From NCBI GenBank assembly GCA_002897635.1, contig BDTD01000020.1, positions 1 to 52,321 of the forward strand: a DNA stretch of 52,321 nt. The letters are read 5' to 3'. Source of the DNA: a bacterium BMS3Abin11 (GTDB taxonomy: Bacteria; Pseudomonadota; Gammaproteobacteria; BMS3Bbin11). The position numbers were made by a program, and so were the translations under genes. The notes beneath the pieces were generated by a model. The model did not search any database, was not told the origin of the DNA, and saw nothing but the letters and a program-made list of their open reading frames with translations. How positions within the stretch are numbered: position 1 is the first letter of the stretch; every line of letters starts with the position of its first letter. This document shows positions 35,143 to 44,444 of the stretch, one piece after another.

Positions 35143-35403
35143 TCATCCCCTGAATTGAATCCCAGGATCTTCATCGATGCTCCCATCTTCCTCCAGCACA
35201 GCCAGCCTGCTTCCCTCAGGGTTTGACAGTACACATATAGACCGCTGAAATAAAGGTCGTCTGATGAACTTAATATACCAACCAAACCGTTCCACACCAT
35301 GGTATGCTATTATCTGGTCTTCATTGAGGAACTTCATCAGGTTATCAGGAACAGGATCTACCTCGCCCCGCTTGTGTTCGTATTCCATATTCTCTGCCCA
35401 CAT
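35143..35403 (-). CDS. Small conserved hypothetical protein
   Basis: 86 residues: EYEHKRGEVDPVPDNLMKFL, FGWYIKFIRRPLFQ and LAVLEEDGSIDEDP. It has no signal peptide or membrane segment and looks like a soluble acidic protein. The pattern recalls short conserved proteins of gammaproteobacteria without assigned function. The start has only a weak CAGG upstream; M6 is an alternative. Confidence 0.6.
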   Translation of the reverse strand: MWAENMEYEHKRGEVDPVPDNLMKFLNEDQIIAYHGVERFGWYIKFIRRPLFQRSICVLSNPEGSRLAVLEEDGSIDEDPGIQFRG

Positions 35404-35540
35404 AACCTGATTTTACTTGATACACCACCTACTTTCCAACATTAATATTTACATATAAAAAATATTGATGAGCAGGAAAATTATCAATTTTCCCGTGTTG
35501 ACACACAGGTAGTTATTACCCATTCCTGGTGAAAAAGAAA

Positions 35541-36023
35541 CTACAGCTCAACCTCCCACAAATCCTGTCCGGAAAAATCCCTCTCCTGCCACAGTCGAGA
35601 AAAACTCATCCCCAGTTCTGGATGAACATAGTCCGGTACCAGCTGCGACAGGGGTTTCAAAACAAAGGCATAACGGATAATTTCTTCACGCGGAATATCA
35701 TATTCATCATCGTGGCGAAGCAAATCGCCATAGATTAATAGATCCAGATCCATGGTGCGTGATGTGAACCGTTCTTCACTGTATCTGCGTCCGCAGGATT
35801 GCTCTATCTGGCCAAGTTTACCGGCCAGTTCGCAGAGGGATAAACCGGTTTCAAAGCCGACTACCAGGTTAAGAAAGTTTTCCCCGTCAAAACCGACGGC
35901 AACCGATTCATATACCGGCGACATGGTGACAGGTGAAAATTCCGATTTGATTGCATCAAGCGCCATAGGCACATATTGCAGAGCCTGCTGGTTACTGCCA
36001 ACACTGACATAAATCTGTGTCAC
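35541..36023 (-). CDS. folK: HPPK, 6-hydroxymethyl-dihydropterin pyrophosphokinase
   Basis: 160 residues with YVSVGSNQQ, the ENFLNLVVGFET strand, GRRYSEERFTSRTMDLDLL (metal-binding DxD and the R-x-x-x-R-x-x-D-x-D pattern) and IPREEIIRYAFVLKPL. It transfers diphosphate from ATP to hydroxymethyl-dihydropterin in folate synthesis. The start overlaps the folB stop by 4 bp. Confidence 0.94.
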   Translation of the reverse strand: MTQIYVSVGSNQQALQYVPMALDAIKSEFSPVTMSPVYESVAVGFDGENFLNLVVGFETGLSLCELAGKLGQIEQSCGRRYSEERFTSRTMDLDLLIYGDLLRHDDEYDIPREEIIRYAFVLKPLSQLVPDYVHPELGMSFSRLWQERDFSGQDLWEVEL

Positions 36024-36379
36024 ACGGCCCTGCCCCGCTCAATGATTACACCGACATCCCGTCCACCATTGATTGCTCCCTTTTTGTTCAACTTGATGCG
36101 ACACCAGGGGATCTCAAATTCATCCAGCAGAATATCGGCAATTCTTTCTGCCAGTGCTTCGACCAGATCAAAATGATTATCTTCTATAAAACTGACGACC
36201 CGCTTTGCCACTTCCCTGTAGTTCAGGGTGTCCTGAAGCCGGTCACTGGCAGCGGCGATGCGGATATCGGCACCCATATCCAGATCGATCATCAATTGCT
36301 GGGTGATCTGCTTTTCCCATTCCCAAACACCAATCTGCGCATTTACAACCAGGCCATGCAGGTAAATAATATCCATCAT
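36020..36379 (-). CDS. folB: Dihydroneopterin aldolase
   Basis: 119 residues: DIIYLHGLVVNAQIGVWEWE, LMIDLDMGADIRIAAASD, LNYREVAKRVVSFIEDNHFD and VEALAERIADILLDEF, the FolB pattern with catalytic Glu in the I-G-x-x-x-W/H-E segment. It makes the substrate of FolK. It is encoded 83 bp downstream of tsaD on the same strand. Confidence 0.94.
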   Translation of the reverse strand: MMDIIYLHGLVVNAQIGVWEWEKQITQQLMIDLDMGADIRIAAASDRLQDTLNYREVAKRVVSFIEDNHFDLVEALAERIADILLDEFEIPWCRIKLNKKGAINGGRDVGVIIERGRAV

Positions 36380-36462
36380 CTTGTTTGTCCTTAAAAAAAT
36401 ATTCTAAACTGCAAAGGCGTTCAGTTGAAAGTTGAACAAAACTGCCTGAGCCTTTTAACTTT

Positions 36463-37512
36463 TCACTTTCGACTTTTTGCTTCCCCGGGTTTCATCAATT
36501 CAGATATTTTCCATCTTGGCCTGACGGCTACTGCAATACCCTCTGACTCGCCCGCCAACAAACGAAGGCAGCCTGCATACGCAATCATTGCGCCATTATC
36601 AGTACAAAATTCCGGACGTGGGAAGTACACACTTATGTTTTCCTGTTCAGCCATTTCATTGAGCTTATGACGAAGCAATTTATTGGCACCGACACCACCG
36701 GCGACCACCAGTTGATCATGACCGGTTAGTTCAATTGCCCGTCGGGACTTTATTAGCAGAGTATCGGTAGCGGCATCCTGAAAAGCCCAGGCAATATCGG
36801 CACGTGTCTGCTCTGCTAATTGTTGATCATCATCTTCATGTCCACGCGCTGTGGTCAGGGTAAATGTTTTTAGGCCACTGAAACTAAAATCAAGACCGGG
36901 GCGATCTGTCATGGGTCGTGGAAATTCGAAGCGGCCCACCTGACCTTGCTCAGCTTCTTTTGCCACCGATGGCCCACCAGGGTAAGACAGGCCAAGCAAT
37001 TTGGCGATTTTATCAAAGGCTTCGCCGACTGCATCATCCAGTGATTCACCAAGAATATTGTATTCTCCTGGCCCTGCCACATCTGCCAGCAGGGTATGTC
37101 CACCTGAGACCAGCAGCGCTAGAAACGGGAACTGGGGTCGGTTCTTTTCCAGCATCGGCGCCAGTAAATGCCCTTCCATATGATGTACGCCCACAGCAGG
37201 CACAGCCAACCCTAATGCCAGCGCCTGGCCCATAGAGGCGCCGACCAACAGAGCACCGGCAAGGCCCGGTCCTCTGGTATATGCAATACCATCAATATCC
37301 TTCAGGCGATGCCCCGATTCCTCCAGCACCTCCCGGACCAAAGGCACCAGCTTGCGGATATGATCACGTGCGGCCAATTCAGGAACAACGCCGCCGTACT
37401 CAGCGTGTATGGCAATCTGTGAATACAATCGATCAGCCAATAGCCCCTGCACACTGTCATACAATGCGACCGCCGTCTCGTCACAGGAGGTTTCTATTCC
37501 CAGTACCAGCAT
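36463..37512 (-). CDS. tsaD: tRNA N6-threonylcarbamoyladenosine synthase catalytic subunit
   Basis: 349 residues from the ATG at 37512; a TTG three codons upstream is in frame. [32 protein letters not shown] (metal-binding HxxxH), [30 protein letters not shown] and [13 protein letters not shown] are the TsaD/Gcp signature. It transfers the threonylcarbamoyl group to A37 of ANN-decoding tRNAs. Its position near rpsU, divergent from it, is typical of gammaproteobacteria. Confidence 0.96.
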   Translation of the reverse strand: MLVLGIETSCDETAVALYDSVQGLLADRLYSQIAIHAEYGGVVPELAARDHIRKLVPLVREVLEESGHRLKDIDGIAYTRGPGLAGALLVGASMGQALALGLAVPAVGVHHMEGHLLAPMLEKNRPQFPFLALLVSGGHTLLADVAGPGEYNILGESLDDAVGEAFDKIAKLLGLSYPGGPSVAKEAEQGQVGRFEFPRPMTDRPGLDFSFSGLKTFTLTTARGHEDDDQQLAEQTRADIAWAFQDAATDTLLIKSRRAIELTGHDQLVVAGGVGANKLLRHKLNEMAEQENISVYFPRPEFCTDNGAMIAYAGCLRLLAGESEGIAVAVRPRWKISELMKPGEAKSRK

Positions 37513-37554
37513 CTGTATCAATCTGATTCTATAAGTGTTTCTGGCGTACTGCCG

Positions 37555-38097
37555 CTATTGACCAAATTCACCGGGCAAACGCATATAGCTGCATTGCATC
37601 TGCAAAGAGCTGGCGGTATTACCGATTGACGCCAGACAGGCATCTTCCCGACCGGGCGGTATCCAGGCGGCAATCTGGATAAGATACTGGTTCTGGCCGT
37701 CATTGTTTAAACAGTCCGCATTCAAATGAACAATATTGGCATCAAACTCAATGAATACCTCCGTCAAGCGTGCAACCAGCCCAGGGTGATCTCCGCCCTG
37801 TATAGTAATGCGGTGAGTAATTTCAGTATTTTCTGCGGGTTTTGCAGAAAATTCAAAATCGACCACCTGTATTTCAGCATTAGCAAGCTCAGGCAATGAT
37901 CCCAGGGTTTCTTCAAGTGATTCCTTTGTGATCTCAGGGTCGGATTCGCAAACCGCAGTAAACTTTGCCCCGCTGCCAAGCACACTAAAGCTGGTGCTGC
38001 CAAGATTAATGCCAAGATCGAACAAACAGCCACTGATAGCAGAGACCAGACCTGTTTTGTCCGATGAAAGGACGCTGACGAGATAGACGTTTTGCAT
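37555..38097 (-). CDS. GcvR-like protein with two ACT domains
   Basis: 180 residues with two ACT domains: YLVSVLSSDKTGLVSAISGC (about 5-24) and HRITIQGGDHPGLVARLTEV (about 95-114), each with the D-x-x-G-L turn. This is the architecture of the glycine cleavage regulator GcvR. No gcv genes are in the window, so the role is assigned by family only. GGAG precedes the ATG. The gene lies upstream of tsaD on the same strand. Confidence 0.75.
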   Translation of the reverse strand: MQNVYLVSVLSSDKTGLVSAISGCLFDLGINLGSTSFSVLGSGAKFTAVCESDPEITKESLEETLGSLPELANAEIQVVDFEFSAKPAENTEITHRITIQGGDHPGLVARLTEVFIEFDANIVHLNADCLNNDGQNQYLIQIAAWIPPGREDACLASIGNTASSLQMQCSYMRLPGEFGQ

Positions 38098-38136
38098 TTT
38101 TTGCTCCGACGGGACAACGAAATACCAGATTCTACC

Positions 38137-38303
38137 TTAAGGAACCCCTGATCAATTCATGAACTCGTATTTTACGCCTAAAATATCCAGGTTTGAGGCG
38201 TAAATCGCACGTAATAGCTAGCTATTGCGAAGGTTTGCAACGAAAAAACTGGATATTTCAGATCGTAATCTACTTCGTCCAGAATTAATCAGAGGTTCCT
38301 TAA
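38137..38303. mobile_element. MITE-like palindromic element, family C, copy 1
   Basis: A 167-bp element bounded by 22-bp terminal inverted repeats with two mismatches, TTAAGGAACCCCTGATCAAT at the left and its counterpart ATTAATCAGAGGTTCCTTAA at the right. Inner inverted segments AATATCCAG and CTGGATATT and the word AGCTATTGCGAA are also present. It has no coding capacity. A related element is at 41010-41172. Confidence 0.65.
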
Positions 38304-38315
38304 CTTTTATCTTAG

Positions 38316-38465
38316 AAGTTTCAAGTTTCAAATCGCAAGACTGAAAATCAAAAAACTAAAGATTTAACCACCAGGGCGCAAAGACACTAAGAAACCTTTG
38401 AAATATTTTTCATAGCGCCCTCTGCGCCCTGGTGCTTCATTAGTTTTGGAACTTGAAACTTGATC
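38316..38465. repeat. Second intergenic palindrome upstream of rpsU
   Basis: Arms AAGTTTCAAGTTTC (from 38317) and GGAACTTGAAACTT (to about 38462), with inner arms CACCAGGGCGCAAAGA and CTGCGCCCTGGTG, form a long imperfect hairpin. It lies between the MITE-like element and the rpsU promoter. Confidence 0.55.
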
Positions 38466-38485
38466 AATTGTTTCTGTTCAGAATA

Positions 38486-38514
38486 TGTACAAAAATAAAA
38501 AAGGTGGTTATAAT
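38486..38514 (+). promoter_or_regulatory. Candidate promoter of rpsU-yqeY-dnaG-rpoD
   Basis: TATAAT at 38509-38514 is a perfect -10 box; TGTACA (38486-38491) 17 bp upstream matches 4 of 6 positions of the -35 consensus. The rpsU start is 44 bp downstream of the -10 box. Confidence 0.6.
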
Positions 38515-38557
38515 GCGCTGCTCTCAAAATTATTGATGTATTTAAAGGAACCATTGC

Positions 38558-38773
38558 ATGCCAAGTGTACGCATCCGTGAAGGCGAACCCTTCGATATCG
38601 TCCTCCGTAAATTTCGTCGTTCTTGTGAAAAAGCCGGTGTTTTTACCGAAGTCCGCCGTCGCGAATCCTACGAAAAACCTACTACCGTCCGTAAACGCAA
38701 GATGGCTGCTGCGAAAAAACGTGAAATGAAGCGCATTTCTCGTGATCGTCAACACCTTACCCGCAACTTCTAA
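38558..38773 (+). CDS. rpsU: 30S ribosomal protein S21
   Basis: 71 residues, [20 protein letters not shown] then [20 protein letters not shown], the full S21 sequence pattern with a basic C-terminus. It is needed at translation initiation. It is the first gene of the macromolecular synthesis operon; AAAGGA precedes the ATG. Confidence 0.98.
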   Translation: MPSVRIREGEPFDIVLRKFRRSCEKAGVFTEVRRRESYEKPTTVRKRKMAAAKKREMKRISRDRQHLTRNF

Positions 38774-38800
38774 TACCCCCGGCTAAGAAAGTTATCTGCT

Positions 38801-39247
38801 ATGGTTTCAACCAAGAAACGCATAGCCAGTGACGCCATACAGGCAATGCGCGACAAGGATGTTGTGCGTAAAGACACACTGCGCATGTTGCGTGCCGCCA
38901 TCCAGCGCCGCGAAGTAGATGAACGCACCGAGCTTGATGAAGCACAGGTGCTTGCAGTCATCGAGAAGCAGGTCAAGCAGGCACGTGATTCGATTTCCCA
39001 GTTCATAAAAGGTAGCCGCCAGGATCTTGCCGACAGGGAACAAAACGAACTTGATATCCTGATCGAATACCTGCCGGAACAAATGTCAGCAGAAGAAATT
39101 AATCAGCACGTTAAATCCGTAATCGAACAAACCGGTGCCAGTAGCATGAAAGATATGGGCAGGGTCATGGGAATGTTAAAACCACTCTTGCAGGGCAGGG
39201 CTGACATGGCTGCAGTCAGTAAAAGCATCAAAGACCTACTAGTGTAG
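38801..39247 (+). CDS. yqeY: YqeY/GatB-C-terminal-like protein
   Basis: 148 residues: KKRIASDAIQAMRDKDVVRK, LRMLRAAIQRREVDER, LDEAQVLAVIEKQVKQARDS and KDMGRVMGMLKPLLQGRADM. This is the YqeY family, related to the tail domain of GatB, and may act in tRNA-linked metabolism; the exact function is not known. Its place between rpsU and dnaG is common in gammaproteobacteria. Confidence 0.93.
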   Translation: MVSTKKRIASDAIQAMRDKDVVRKDTLRMLRAAIQRREVDERTELDEAQVLAVIEKQVKQARDSISQFIKGSRQDLADREQNELDILIEYLPEQMSAEEINQHVKSVIEQTGASSMKDMGRVMGMLKPLLQGRADMAAVSKSIKDLLV

Positions 39248-39263
39248 TGCCCCCAGGAGCCTG

Positions 39264-41012
39264 ATGGGCAGACGCATACCACCGGAATTTATTGACGAGC
39301 TGCTGGCTCGTGCAGACATTGTCGAAATCATCGACAGCCGTGTGCCATTAAAAAAGGCTGGTCGTGAATACAAGGGCTGCTGCCCGTTTCATGACGAAAA
39401 AACCCCCTCATTTACAGTCAGCCCTGGCAAGCAGTTCTATCATTGTTTCGGCTGTGGTGCACACGGCACAGCCATTGGCTTTCTGATGGATTACGACAAT
39501 CTAGGCTTCCGCGAAACCATCGAGGAGCTGGCCGGACGCTACAGTATGATCATCCCTGAAACAATCAGTGAGGATAATTCTGCCGAGCGACGCAAGCAGG
39601 CCGACCTGTATGGCATACTGGATTTGGCTAACAAACATTTCCAGCTGCGTTTACGCGAAACTGAATCAGCAAAAAACTATCTGATCGAGCGCGGCCTTTC
39701 GGGTGAAATTGCCGCCTGCTACGAACTGGGCTTTGCTAGAGAAAGCTGGGATGACCTGCTTAATTCTCTGACGGCAAAAAACATCTCCAGAAAAGACCTC
39801 GAGACTGCGGGACTTATTTCCTCCAACGACCAGGGACGTGTTTTCGACAAATTTCGCGACCGCATCATCTTTCCTATCCATGATCAGCGCGGGCGTGTGA
39901 TTGCCTTCGGCGGCCGGATACTCGGTGACGGCGAACCCAAATACCTCAACTCTCCAGAGACTCCTGTCTTTCACAAGGGCAAGGAACTATACGGCCTGTA
40001 TCAGGCACTCAGCGCCATCAGCAAACAAAATCAGTCACTGGTGGTCGAAGGTTATATGGATGTCATCGCGCTGGCACAGACCGGTATAGAGAATGTGGTC
40101 GCTGCACTGGGAACGTCTACCACACCCGGTCACATTGAACTGCTGTTCCGTCGATGCGATGAAATCATTTTCTGTTTTGATGGCGACCGCGCAGGACGCC
40201 AGGCAGCCTGGCGAGCACTGGAAAACTCCCTGCCGTCGATGCGTGACGGTAAACAGGCCGGTTTCCTTTTCCTGCCGGATGGTGAAGACCCGGACAGCTA
40301 TGTCAGAAAACTTGGACATGACGGTTTCTATGAGCAATTGCGCGAGAAATCTCTGCCCCTGCCCGAATACTTGCTGAACCATCTTGCAGAAGATATTGAT
40401 CTAAGTCGAATGGACGGCAAGGCAAAGCTGGCAGCACTGGCCCGACCACTATTAAACAGACTCCCACGTGGAACACTCAAAGCCCTGTTGATGCAAAAGC
40501 TGGCAGAGATTACCGCCATGGACAAACAGGGTCTGGCTGACTTGATGCTGGATCAGCCGAAACAGCTATCCGGGCGCCAAAAAGTTACTTCGCCTAACAG
40601 CAAAAAACACAGTTTAATAGGCAAAACCCTCACCCTGTTGCTAAATCAGCCGGAACTTGGGCGTGAAGTCAACAATCTGGAGTATCTGCGGTTGCTGGAA
40701 CTGGCTGGTATGGATGTTCTGAGTGAAATAATTGATATAATCAAAGGTCGCCCTAACTTGACAAGTAGTGCTATAATCGAGCGTTTTCGTCAAACAGTTT
40801 ATTACGACCGCCTTTGCGAGCTAGCCAGCTCAGGTATCGAACTTGGAGATGAAGCGGTAAAAACAGAGTTTCTTGATGCGATTAACCGTCTGCATTTAAT
40901 GGCCATCGATCAGGAAACAAAGAAAATAACCTCGCGCTCAACTAAACTAAGTGAAAAAGACAAAATGCGACTGCGTAGCCTGCAGCAGGAACGGCTTGTA
41001 CTCAAACATTAG
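39264..41012 (+). CDS. dnaG: DNA primase
   Basis: 582 residues. The CHC2 zinc ribbon is C40-H43-C61-C64 (CCPFHDEKTPSF, YHCFGCGAHG). The TOPRIM core follows (VVEGYMDVIAL, IIFCFDGDRAGRQAAWRALE). The C-terminal helical domain binds DnaB. It synthesises RNA primers at the replication fork. AGGAG precedes the ATG. The stop codon overlaps the start of a MITE-like element. Confidence 0.97.
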   Translation: MGRRIPPEFIDELLARADIVEIIDSRVPLKKAGREYKGCCPFHDEKTPSFTVSPGKQFYHCFGCGAHGTAIGFLMDYDNLGFRETIEELAGRYSMIIPETISEDNSAERRKQADLYGILDLANKHFQLRLRETESAKNYLIERGLSGEIAACYELGFARESWDDLLNSLTAKNISRKDLETAGLISSNDQGRVFDKFRDRIIFPIHDQRGRVIAFGGRILGDGEPKYLNSPETPVFHKGKELYGLYQALSAISKQNQSLVVEGYMDVIALAQTGIENVVAALGTSTTPGHIELLFRRCDEIIFCFDGDRAGRQAAWRALENSLPSMRDGKQAGFLFLPDGEDPDSYVRKLGHDGFYEQLREKSLPLPEYLLNHLAEDIDLSRMDGKAKLAALARPLLNRLPRGTLKALLMQKLAEITAMDKQGLADLMLDQPKQLSGRQKVTSPNSKKHSLIGKTLTLLLNQPELGREVNNLEYLRLLELAGMDVLSEIIDIIKGRPNLTSSAIIERFRQTVYYDRLCELASSGIELGDEAVKTEFLDAINRLHLMAIDQETKKITSRSTKLSEKDKMRLRSLQQERLVLKH

Positions 41013-41172
41013 GGGACACTCTATTAATTCTGGACATGTAAGCCTGTGATTCAAAACCTGCCATCTCAAGGCAAGGATCACACGTGAACTAGCTATTGCG
41101 AAAATTCTTAACATAAGGATGCAGGTTTGGATTCAAAATGATTATTCATGAATTAATAATAGAGGTGTCCTA
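41010..41172. mobile_element. MITE-like palindromic element, family C, copy 2
   Basis: TAGGGGACACTCTATTAATT at the left and TTAATAATAGAGGTGTCCTA at the right are imperfect inverted ends of a 163-bp element between dnaG and rpoD. It shares AGCTATTGCGAA and the general layout with copy 1. The dnaG stop codon lies at its left edge. Nothing coding is inside. Confidence 0.6.
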
Positions 41173-41317
41173 TTGCAACACAGATGGAATATGCGCAGTA
41201 CCATTTCCATCATTAAAAAGAATCAGGGTTATTGATATGCGGGTATTTGGCTCCATCTTTACCTGACCAGGATTATATTTATCTACTGCCAACTTTTCTG
41301 TCACGAGTCTCATCTGT

Positions 41318-43129
41318 ATGGATCTTGAAACAAAACGATTACAACTTAAAAAGCTGATTCTAAAGGGTCGCGAGCAGGGTTTTCTAACCTATAGCGAGAT
41401 CAATGATCATCTGCCGGAAGATGTACACGACACTGATCAAATAGAAAATATCGTACAGATGATCAATGACATGGGCATTGACGTCTACGATCAGCCGCCT
41501 GATGCTGACAGCCTTATCATGAAGGCTGAAACAACGGATGAGGCAGTTGTAGAAGAAGCTGAAGCGGTACTCACCTCTGCAGTGGAAAGTGAATTTGGCC
41601 GCACGACCGACCCGGTGCGCATGTACATGCGTGAAATGGGTACAGTTGATCTACTTACTCGTGCAGACGAAATTAAGCTGGCCAAGCGCATTGAGGAAGG
41701 CATTCGCCAAAGCATGGGTGCTTCTGCCACCAGCCCGTTTATTATTGAATCCCTGCTGGAAAAAGTTTCGCTGATCGAAAATGAGGAAATGCGGCTGACT
41801 GATCTGCTGCTGGGCTACATTGACCCCAACGAACCGGATGTTATCCCTACTCCTGCACAGGTAGCAATCGGTGCGGAGAAAAAAGACTCGGATGAAGACG
41901 ACGAACCTACAGGGCCTGATCCTGAAGAGGCAGTTAGACGCTTCAAGAGCCTGAAGCGCCTGTATAACCGCCTGATAAAAGCAATCGACCGGAAAGGCCC
42001 AGCAGACCCTGCAGTCAAAAAGATTCAGATGAAACTGTCTGAAGAATTTCTGGAGATTCGTTTCACCCCTAAACAGACCCAGATGTTCATCTCTGGCGTA
42101 AAAACCATGGTAGGTGAAATTCGTACCTGCGAGCGTGAAATACTGCGTATTGTAGTTAAACAGGGACGTATCACCCGGAAAAATTTTATTGAGGTATTTC
42201 CAGGCCATGAAACTGAAATCGAATGGCTGGATGAAATCATTGCATCCGGTAAAGGAGATGGCTCAGCTCTGACTGGTAAGCGAGACCGTATTGCCAGCCT
42301 GGCGGCCAGACTGACTGCTATTGAGGAAGTGGCCGGCCTGCCGATTCACCAGCTAAAAGAAATTAATCGCCTGGTATCTATTGGTGAAGCGAAGGCGCGT
42401 CGTGCCAAGAAAGAAATGGTGGAAGCCAATCTGCGTCTGGTTATTTCTATTGCAAAAAAATATACCAACCGTGGGCTACAGTTTCTTGACCTCATTCAGG
42501 AAGGTAACATCGGCCTGATGAAAGCGGTAGACAAGTTTGAATACCGACGTGGTTATAAATTTTCCACCTATGCAACCTGGTGGATTAGACAGGCCATTAC
42601 GCGATCCATCGCGGACCAGGCACGTACCATTCGCATCCCTGTACACATGATCGAGACCATCAACAAGCTGAACCGAATATCGCGTCAGATCATGCAGGAA
42701 CTTGGCCGCGAAGCGACACCGGAAGAGTTAGCTGAGCGCATGGAAATGCCGGAAGAAAAAATACGCAAGGTATTGAAAATTGCCAAAGAGCCGATCTCCA
42801 TGGAGACCCCCATCGGCGACGATGAAGATTCGCATCTCGGTGATTTTATTGAAGACAAAAACATCGAAGCGCCGATGGATTCGGCGACAGGTTCCGGTCT
42901 GAAGTTCGCCACTACTGATATTCTTGATACCCTGACACAACGTGAAGCCAAGGTACTGCGAATGCGTTTCGGTATTGGCATGAATACAGACCATACACTG
43001 GAAGAAGTGGGCAAGCAGTTTGATGTAACCCGGGAACGTATTCGTCAGATAGAAGCCAAGGCACTGCGCAAGCTCCGTCACCCTTCACGCTCAGAGCACC
43101 TACGCAGCTTCCTTGAGCCAAATCAGTGA
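41318..43129 (+). CDS. rpoD: RNA polymerase primary sigma factor (sigma-70)
   Basis: 603 residues with region 1.1 at the N-terminus, region 1.2 ([19 protein letters not shown]), a non-conserved acidic insertion (about 180-210), region 2 ([37 protein letters not shown]), region 3 and region 4 ([20 protein letters not shown]). It directs transcription of housekeeping genes. The stretch before it (41173-41317) may contain an extra promoter, but I could not define one. Confidence 0.98.
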   Translation: MDLETKRLQLKKLILKGREQGFLTYSEINDHLPEDVHDTDQIENIVQMINDMGIDVYDQPPDADSLIMKAETTDEAVVEEAEAVLTSAVESEFGRTTDPVRMYMREMGTVDLLTRADEIKLAKRIEEGIRQSMGASATSPFIIESLLEKVSLIENEEMRLTDLLLGYIDPNEPDVIPTPAQVAIGAEKKDSDEDDEPTGPDPEEAVRRFKSLKRLYNRLIKAIDRKGPADPAVKKIQMKLSEEFLEIRFTPKQTQMFISGVKTMVGEIRTCEREILRIVVKQGRITRKNFIEVFPGHETEIEWLDEIIASGKGDGSALTGKRDRIASLAARLTAIEEVAGLPIHQLKEINRLVSIGEAKARRAKKEMVEANLRLVISIAKKYTNRGLQFLDLIQEGNIGLMKAVDKFEYRRGYKFSTYATWWIRQAITRSIADQARTIRIPVHMIETINKLNRISRQIMQELGREATPEELAERMEMPEEKIRKVLKIAKEPISMETPIGDDEDSHLGDFIEDKNIEAPMDSATGSGLKFATTDILDTLTQREAKVLRMRFGIGMNTDHTLEEVGKQFDVTRERIRQIEAKALRKLRHPSRSEHLRSFLEPNQ

Positions 43130-43137
43130 TCACACAG

Positions 43138-43214
43138 GGGCCTATAGCTCAGTTGGTTAGAGCAGGAGACTCATAATCTCTTGGTCCGGGGTTCGAGTCC
43201 CTGTGGGCCCACCA
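43138..43214 (+). tRNA. tRNA-Ile2, anticodon CAU (lysidine-modified)
   Basis: Cloverleaf of 77 nt with encoded CCA: acceptor GGGCCTA / TGGGCCC, anticodon loop CTCATAA (CAU), T-arm CGGGG-TTCGAGT-CCCTG. The anticodon arm GAGACTCATAATCTC and TTGGTC variable part resemble the E. coli ileX/ileY type more than elongator Met, and location next to rpoD agrees. A TilS lysidine step is expected to change it to read AUA. The 3' half is duplicated at 46231. Confidence 0.85.
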
Positions 43215-43294
43215 ACATTCCTGATGAAGATCAGGTAGTTAAGCGGGTGTAAAATGCACCCGCTTTTTTATCCTTTTCTCCTTAAACGTGACCA
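43168..43294. repeat. Left direct repeat (attL) of the tRNA-Ile2 island
   Basis: 127 bp from the anticodon arm of the tRNA through its terminator to GTGACCA. It is identical base for base to 46231-46357. The left copy carries the complete, functional tRNA. Confidence 0.9.
43243..43270 (+). terminator. Rho-independent terminator after tRNA-Ile2
   Basis: GCGGGTG and CACCCGC form a 7-bp GC-rich stem with a 7-nt loop, followed by TTTTTTA. It ends the rpoD-tRNA transcript. An identical copy is at 46306-46333. Confidence 0.85.
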
Positions 43295-43304
43295 GATCGT
43301 GACA
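43284..43304. repeat. Possible recombinase arm-type site, left
   Basis: AAACGTGACCAGATCGTGAC recurs with one mismatch at 46107-46126; a shortened AAACGTGACCATACGTGACC is at 46347. The GTGAC words repeat near both ends of the island. Confidence 0.4.
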
Positions 43305-43541
43305 TCCGTCATCCTGTGATTTCAGGTAACACCCTAATATTTATACTAATTTCTTGCACTTCCACTCCATAAATAACTCGTTTTTGCTAAAGAGCAAGTG
43401 ATTATAATCTCCGGGTCTTTGTTCAGTTCAGAGACTTCTTAAGGAGATAAAACAAGAATAAAAAAAAGGGGCTATTATTTATTATTATTGATAAATAACT
43501 TATAATAACATGTGAAACAAACCATCAAGGAAAAACCCAAC

Positions 43542-43985
43542 ATGAACAACGACACGATTGAACACCCGGTATTGAAGCAATTAGCTGATGCCGGCACGAT
43601 CCAGCATGCCACGGCCGTGGCACTGGGCGAAAACTGGTCATTGATGTTCAAAATTGGCAAGGCCGAAAAAGTGCTGTCTACAATCAACGGCGGTCAGCCG
43701 CGCGTATGGCGGCACCTGGACAGTTTAGTGCGCTACCTCTCCTCTATCGGCATTGTGCATTTTGGTGTCGATGCCGGCCACTATGCGCCGGATAACACCC
43801 GCAAGCGCCCGGACAAGGCCGCTGTCCTCAAACAGGCACACGAGGCCGCCGCACACAACAAATGGTTCCGTCAAGAGGTCAAAAAAGCAATTGCGACAGC
43901 GGACGCCGATCCGGATGGCGGGATTCCCTGGGAAGAGGTTCGGGGTGACATGGAGCGCTGGATAAAAGACCTTGAATCGCATTAA
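43542..43985 (+). CDS. ParC-like partition/antitoxin protein
   Basis: 147 residues from the ATG at 43542 (AAGGAA upstream); a GTG at 43512 is in frame. HPVLKQLADAGTIQHATAVA, WSLMFKIGKAEKVLSTINGG, VWRHLDSLVRYLSSIGIVHF and HNKWFRQEVKKAIATADADP match the pattern of the ParC-family partition-associated proteins found on plasmids and islands. Encoded directly before a ParE/RelE toxin, with 14 bp overlap, it probably serves as the antitoxin. The assignment is from motif memory. Confidence 0.7.
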   Translation: MNNDTIEHPVLKQLADAGTIQHATAVALGENWSLMFKIGKAEKVLSTINGGQPRVWRHLDSLVRYLSSIGIVHFGVDAGHYAPDNTRKRPDKAAVLKQAHEAAAHNKWFRQEVKKAIATADADPDGGIPWEEVRGDMERWIKDLESH

Positions 43986-44256
43986 GTTTACGCGCCAGGC
44001 GCGTAAGGATCTTGTGCAAATTCGGGATTACATCGCAGAAGATAGCCCTGCTGCAGCCGCTCGGGTGCTGCGCATAATCATCCAGAAAACCAACCGGCTC
44101 ATCGATCACCCAAAACTGGGACGGCGTGGCCGTGTGGTGGGTACACGTGAATTGGTTATTACTGAAACACCCTATATTTCGGTCTATCGAGTTGAAGGTG
44201 AAATGATTGATATACTTCGTGTCTTGCACGGCGCCAGGCAGTGGCCGGAATGTTGA
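43972..44256 (+). CDS. ParE/RelE-family toxin
   Basis: 94 residues starting at a TTG inside the end of the upstream gene. RIKFTRQARKDLVQIRDYIA, LIDHPKLGRRGRVVGTREL and YISVYRVEGEMIDILRVLHG with a final ARQWPEC are the ParE/RelE pattern. ParE toxins inhibit gyrase; RelE ones cleave mRNA. Sequence favours ParE. The pair probably stabilises the island. Confidence 0.85.
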   Translation: MNRIKFTRQARKDLVQIRDYIAEDSPAAAARVLRIIIQKTNRLIDHPKLGRRGRVVGTRELVITETPYISVYRVEGEMIDILRVLHGARQWPEC

Positions 44257-44444
44257 ATCTAAATAGACACGGAGGGTGGACATGCCGAAAAATATTTATT
44301 GATGCATGCTTTGGGTTGCTATGGATAAATACAACTGCGACAGCAAACCCTGCTCTCACTGATCCAATTGACCAGAAGGAGCTGAAGCGTGTTCTAAGGT
44401 AAAATCACAGAGGAACAAAAATGCGCAGAATGAAGTGAAGCAAT

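Noticed and set aside
43138-43214. Elongator tRNA-Met as identity of the CAU tRNA
   Set aside because: The anticodon-arm and variable-region pattern and the location next to rpoD fit tRNA-Ile2 better; a classifier for CAU tRNAs would settle it.
44262-44290. GACACGGAGGGTGGACATGC, similar to the 5' end of the RAYT gene
   Set aside because: The match covers only the leader and start codon; no RAYT coding sequence follows, so it is not enough to call a remnant.
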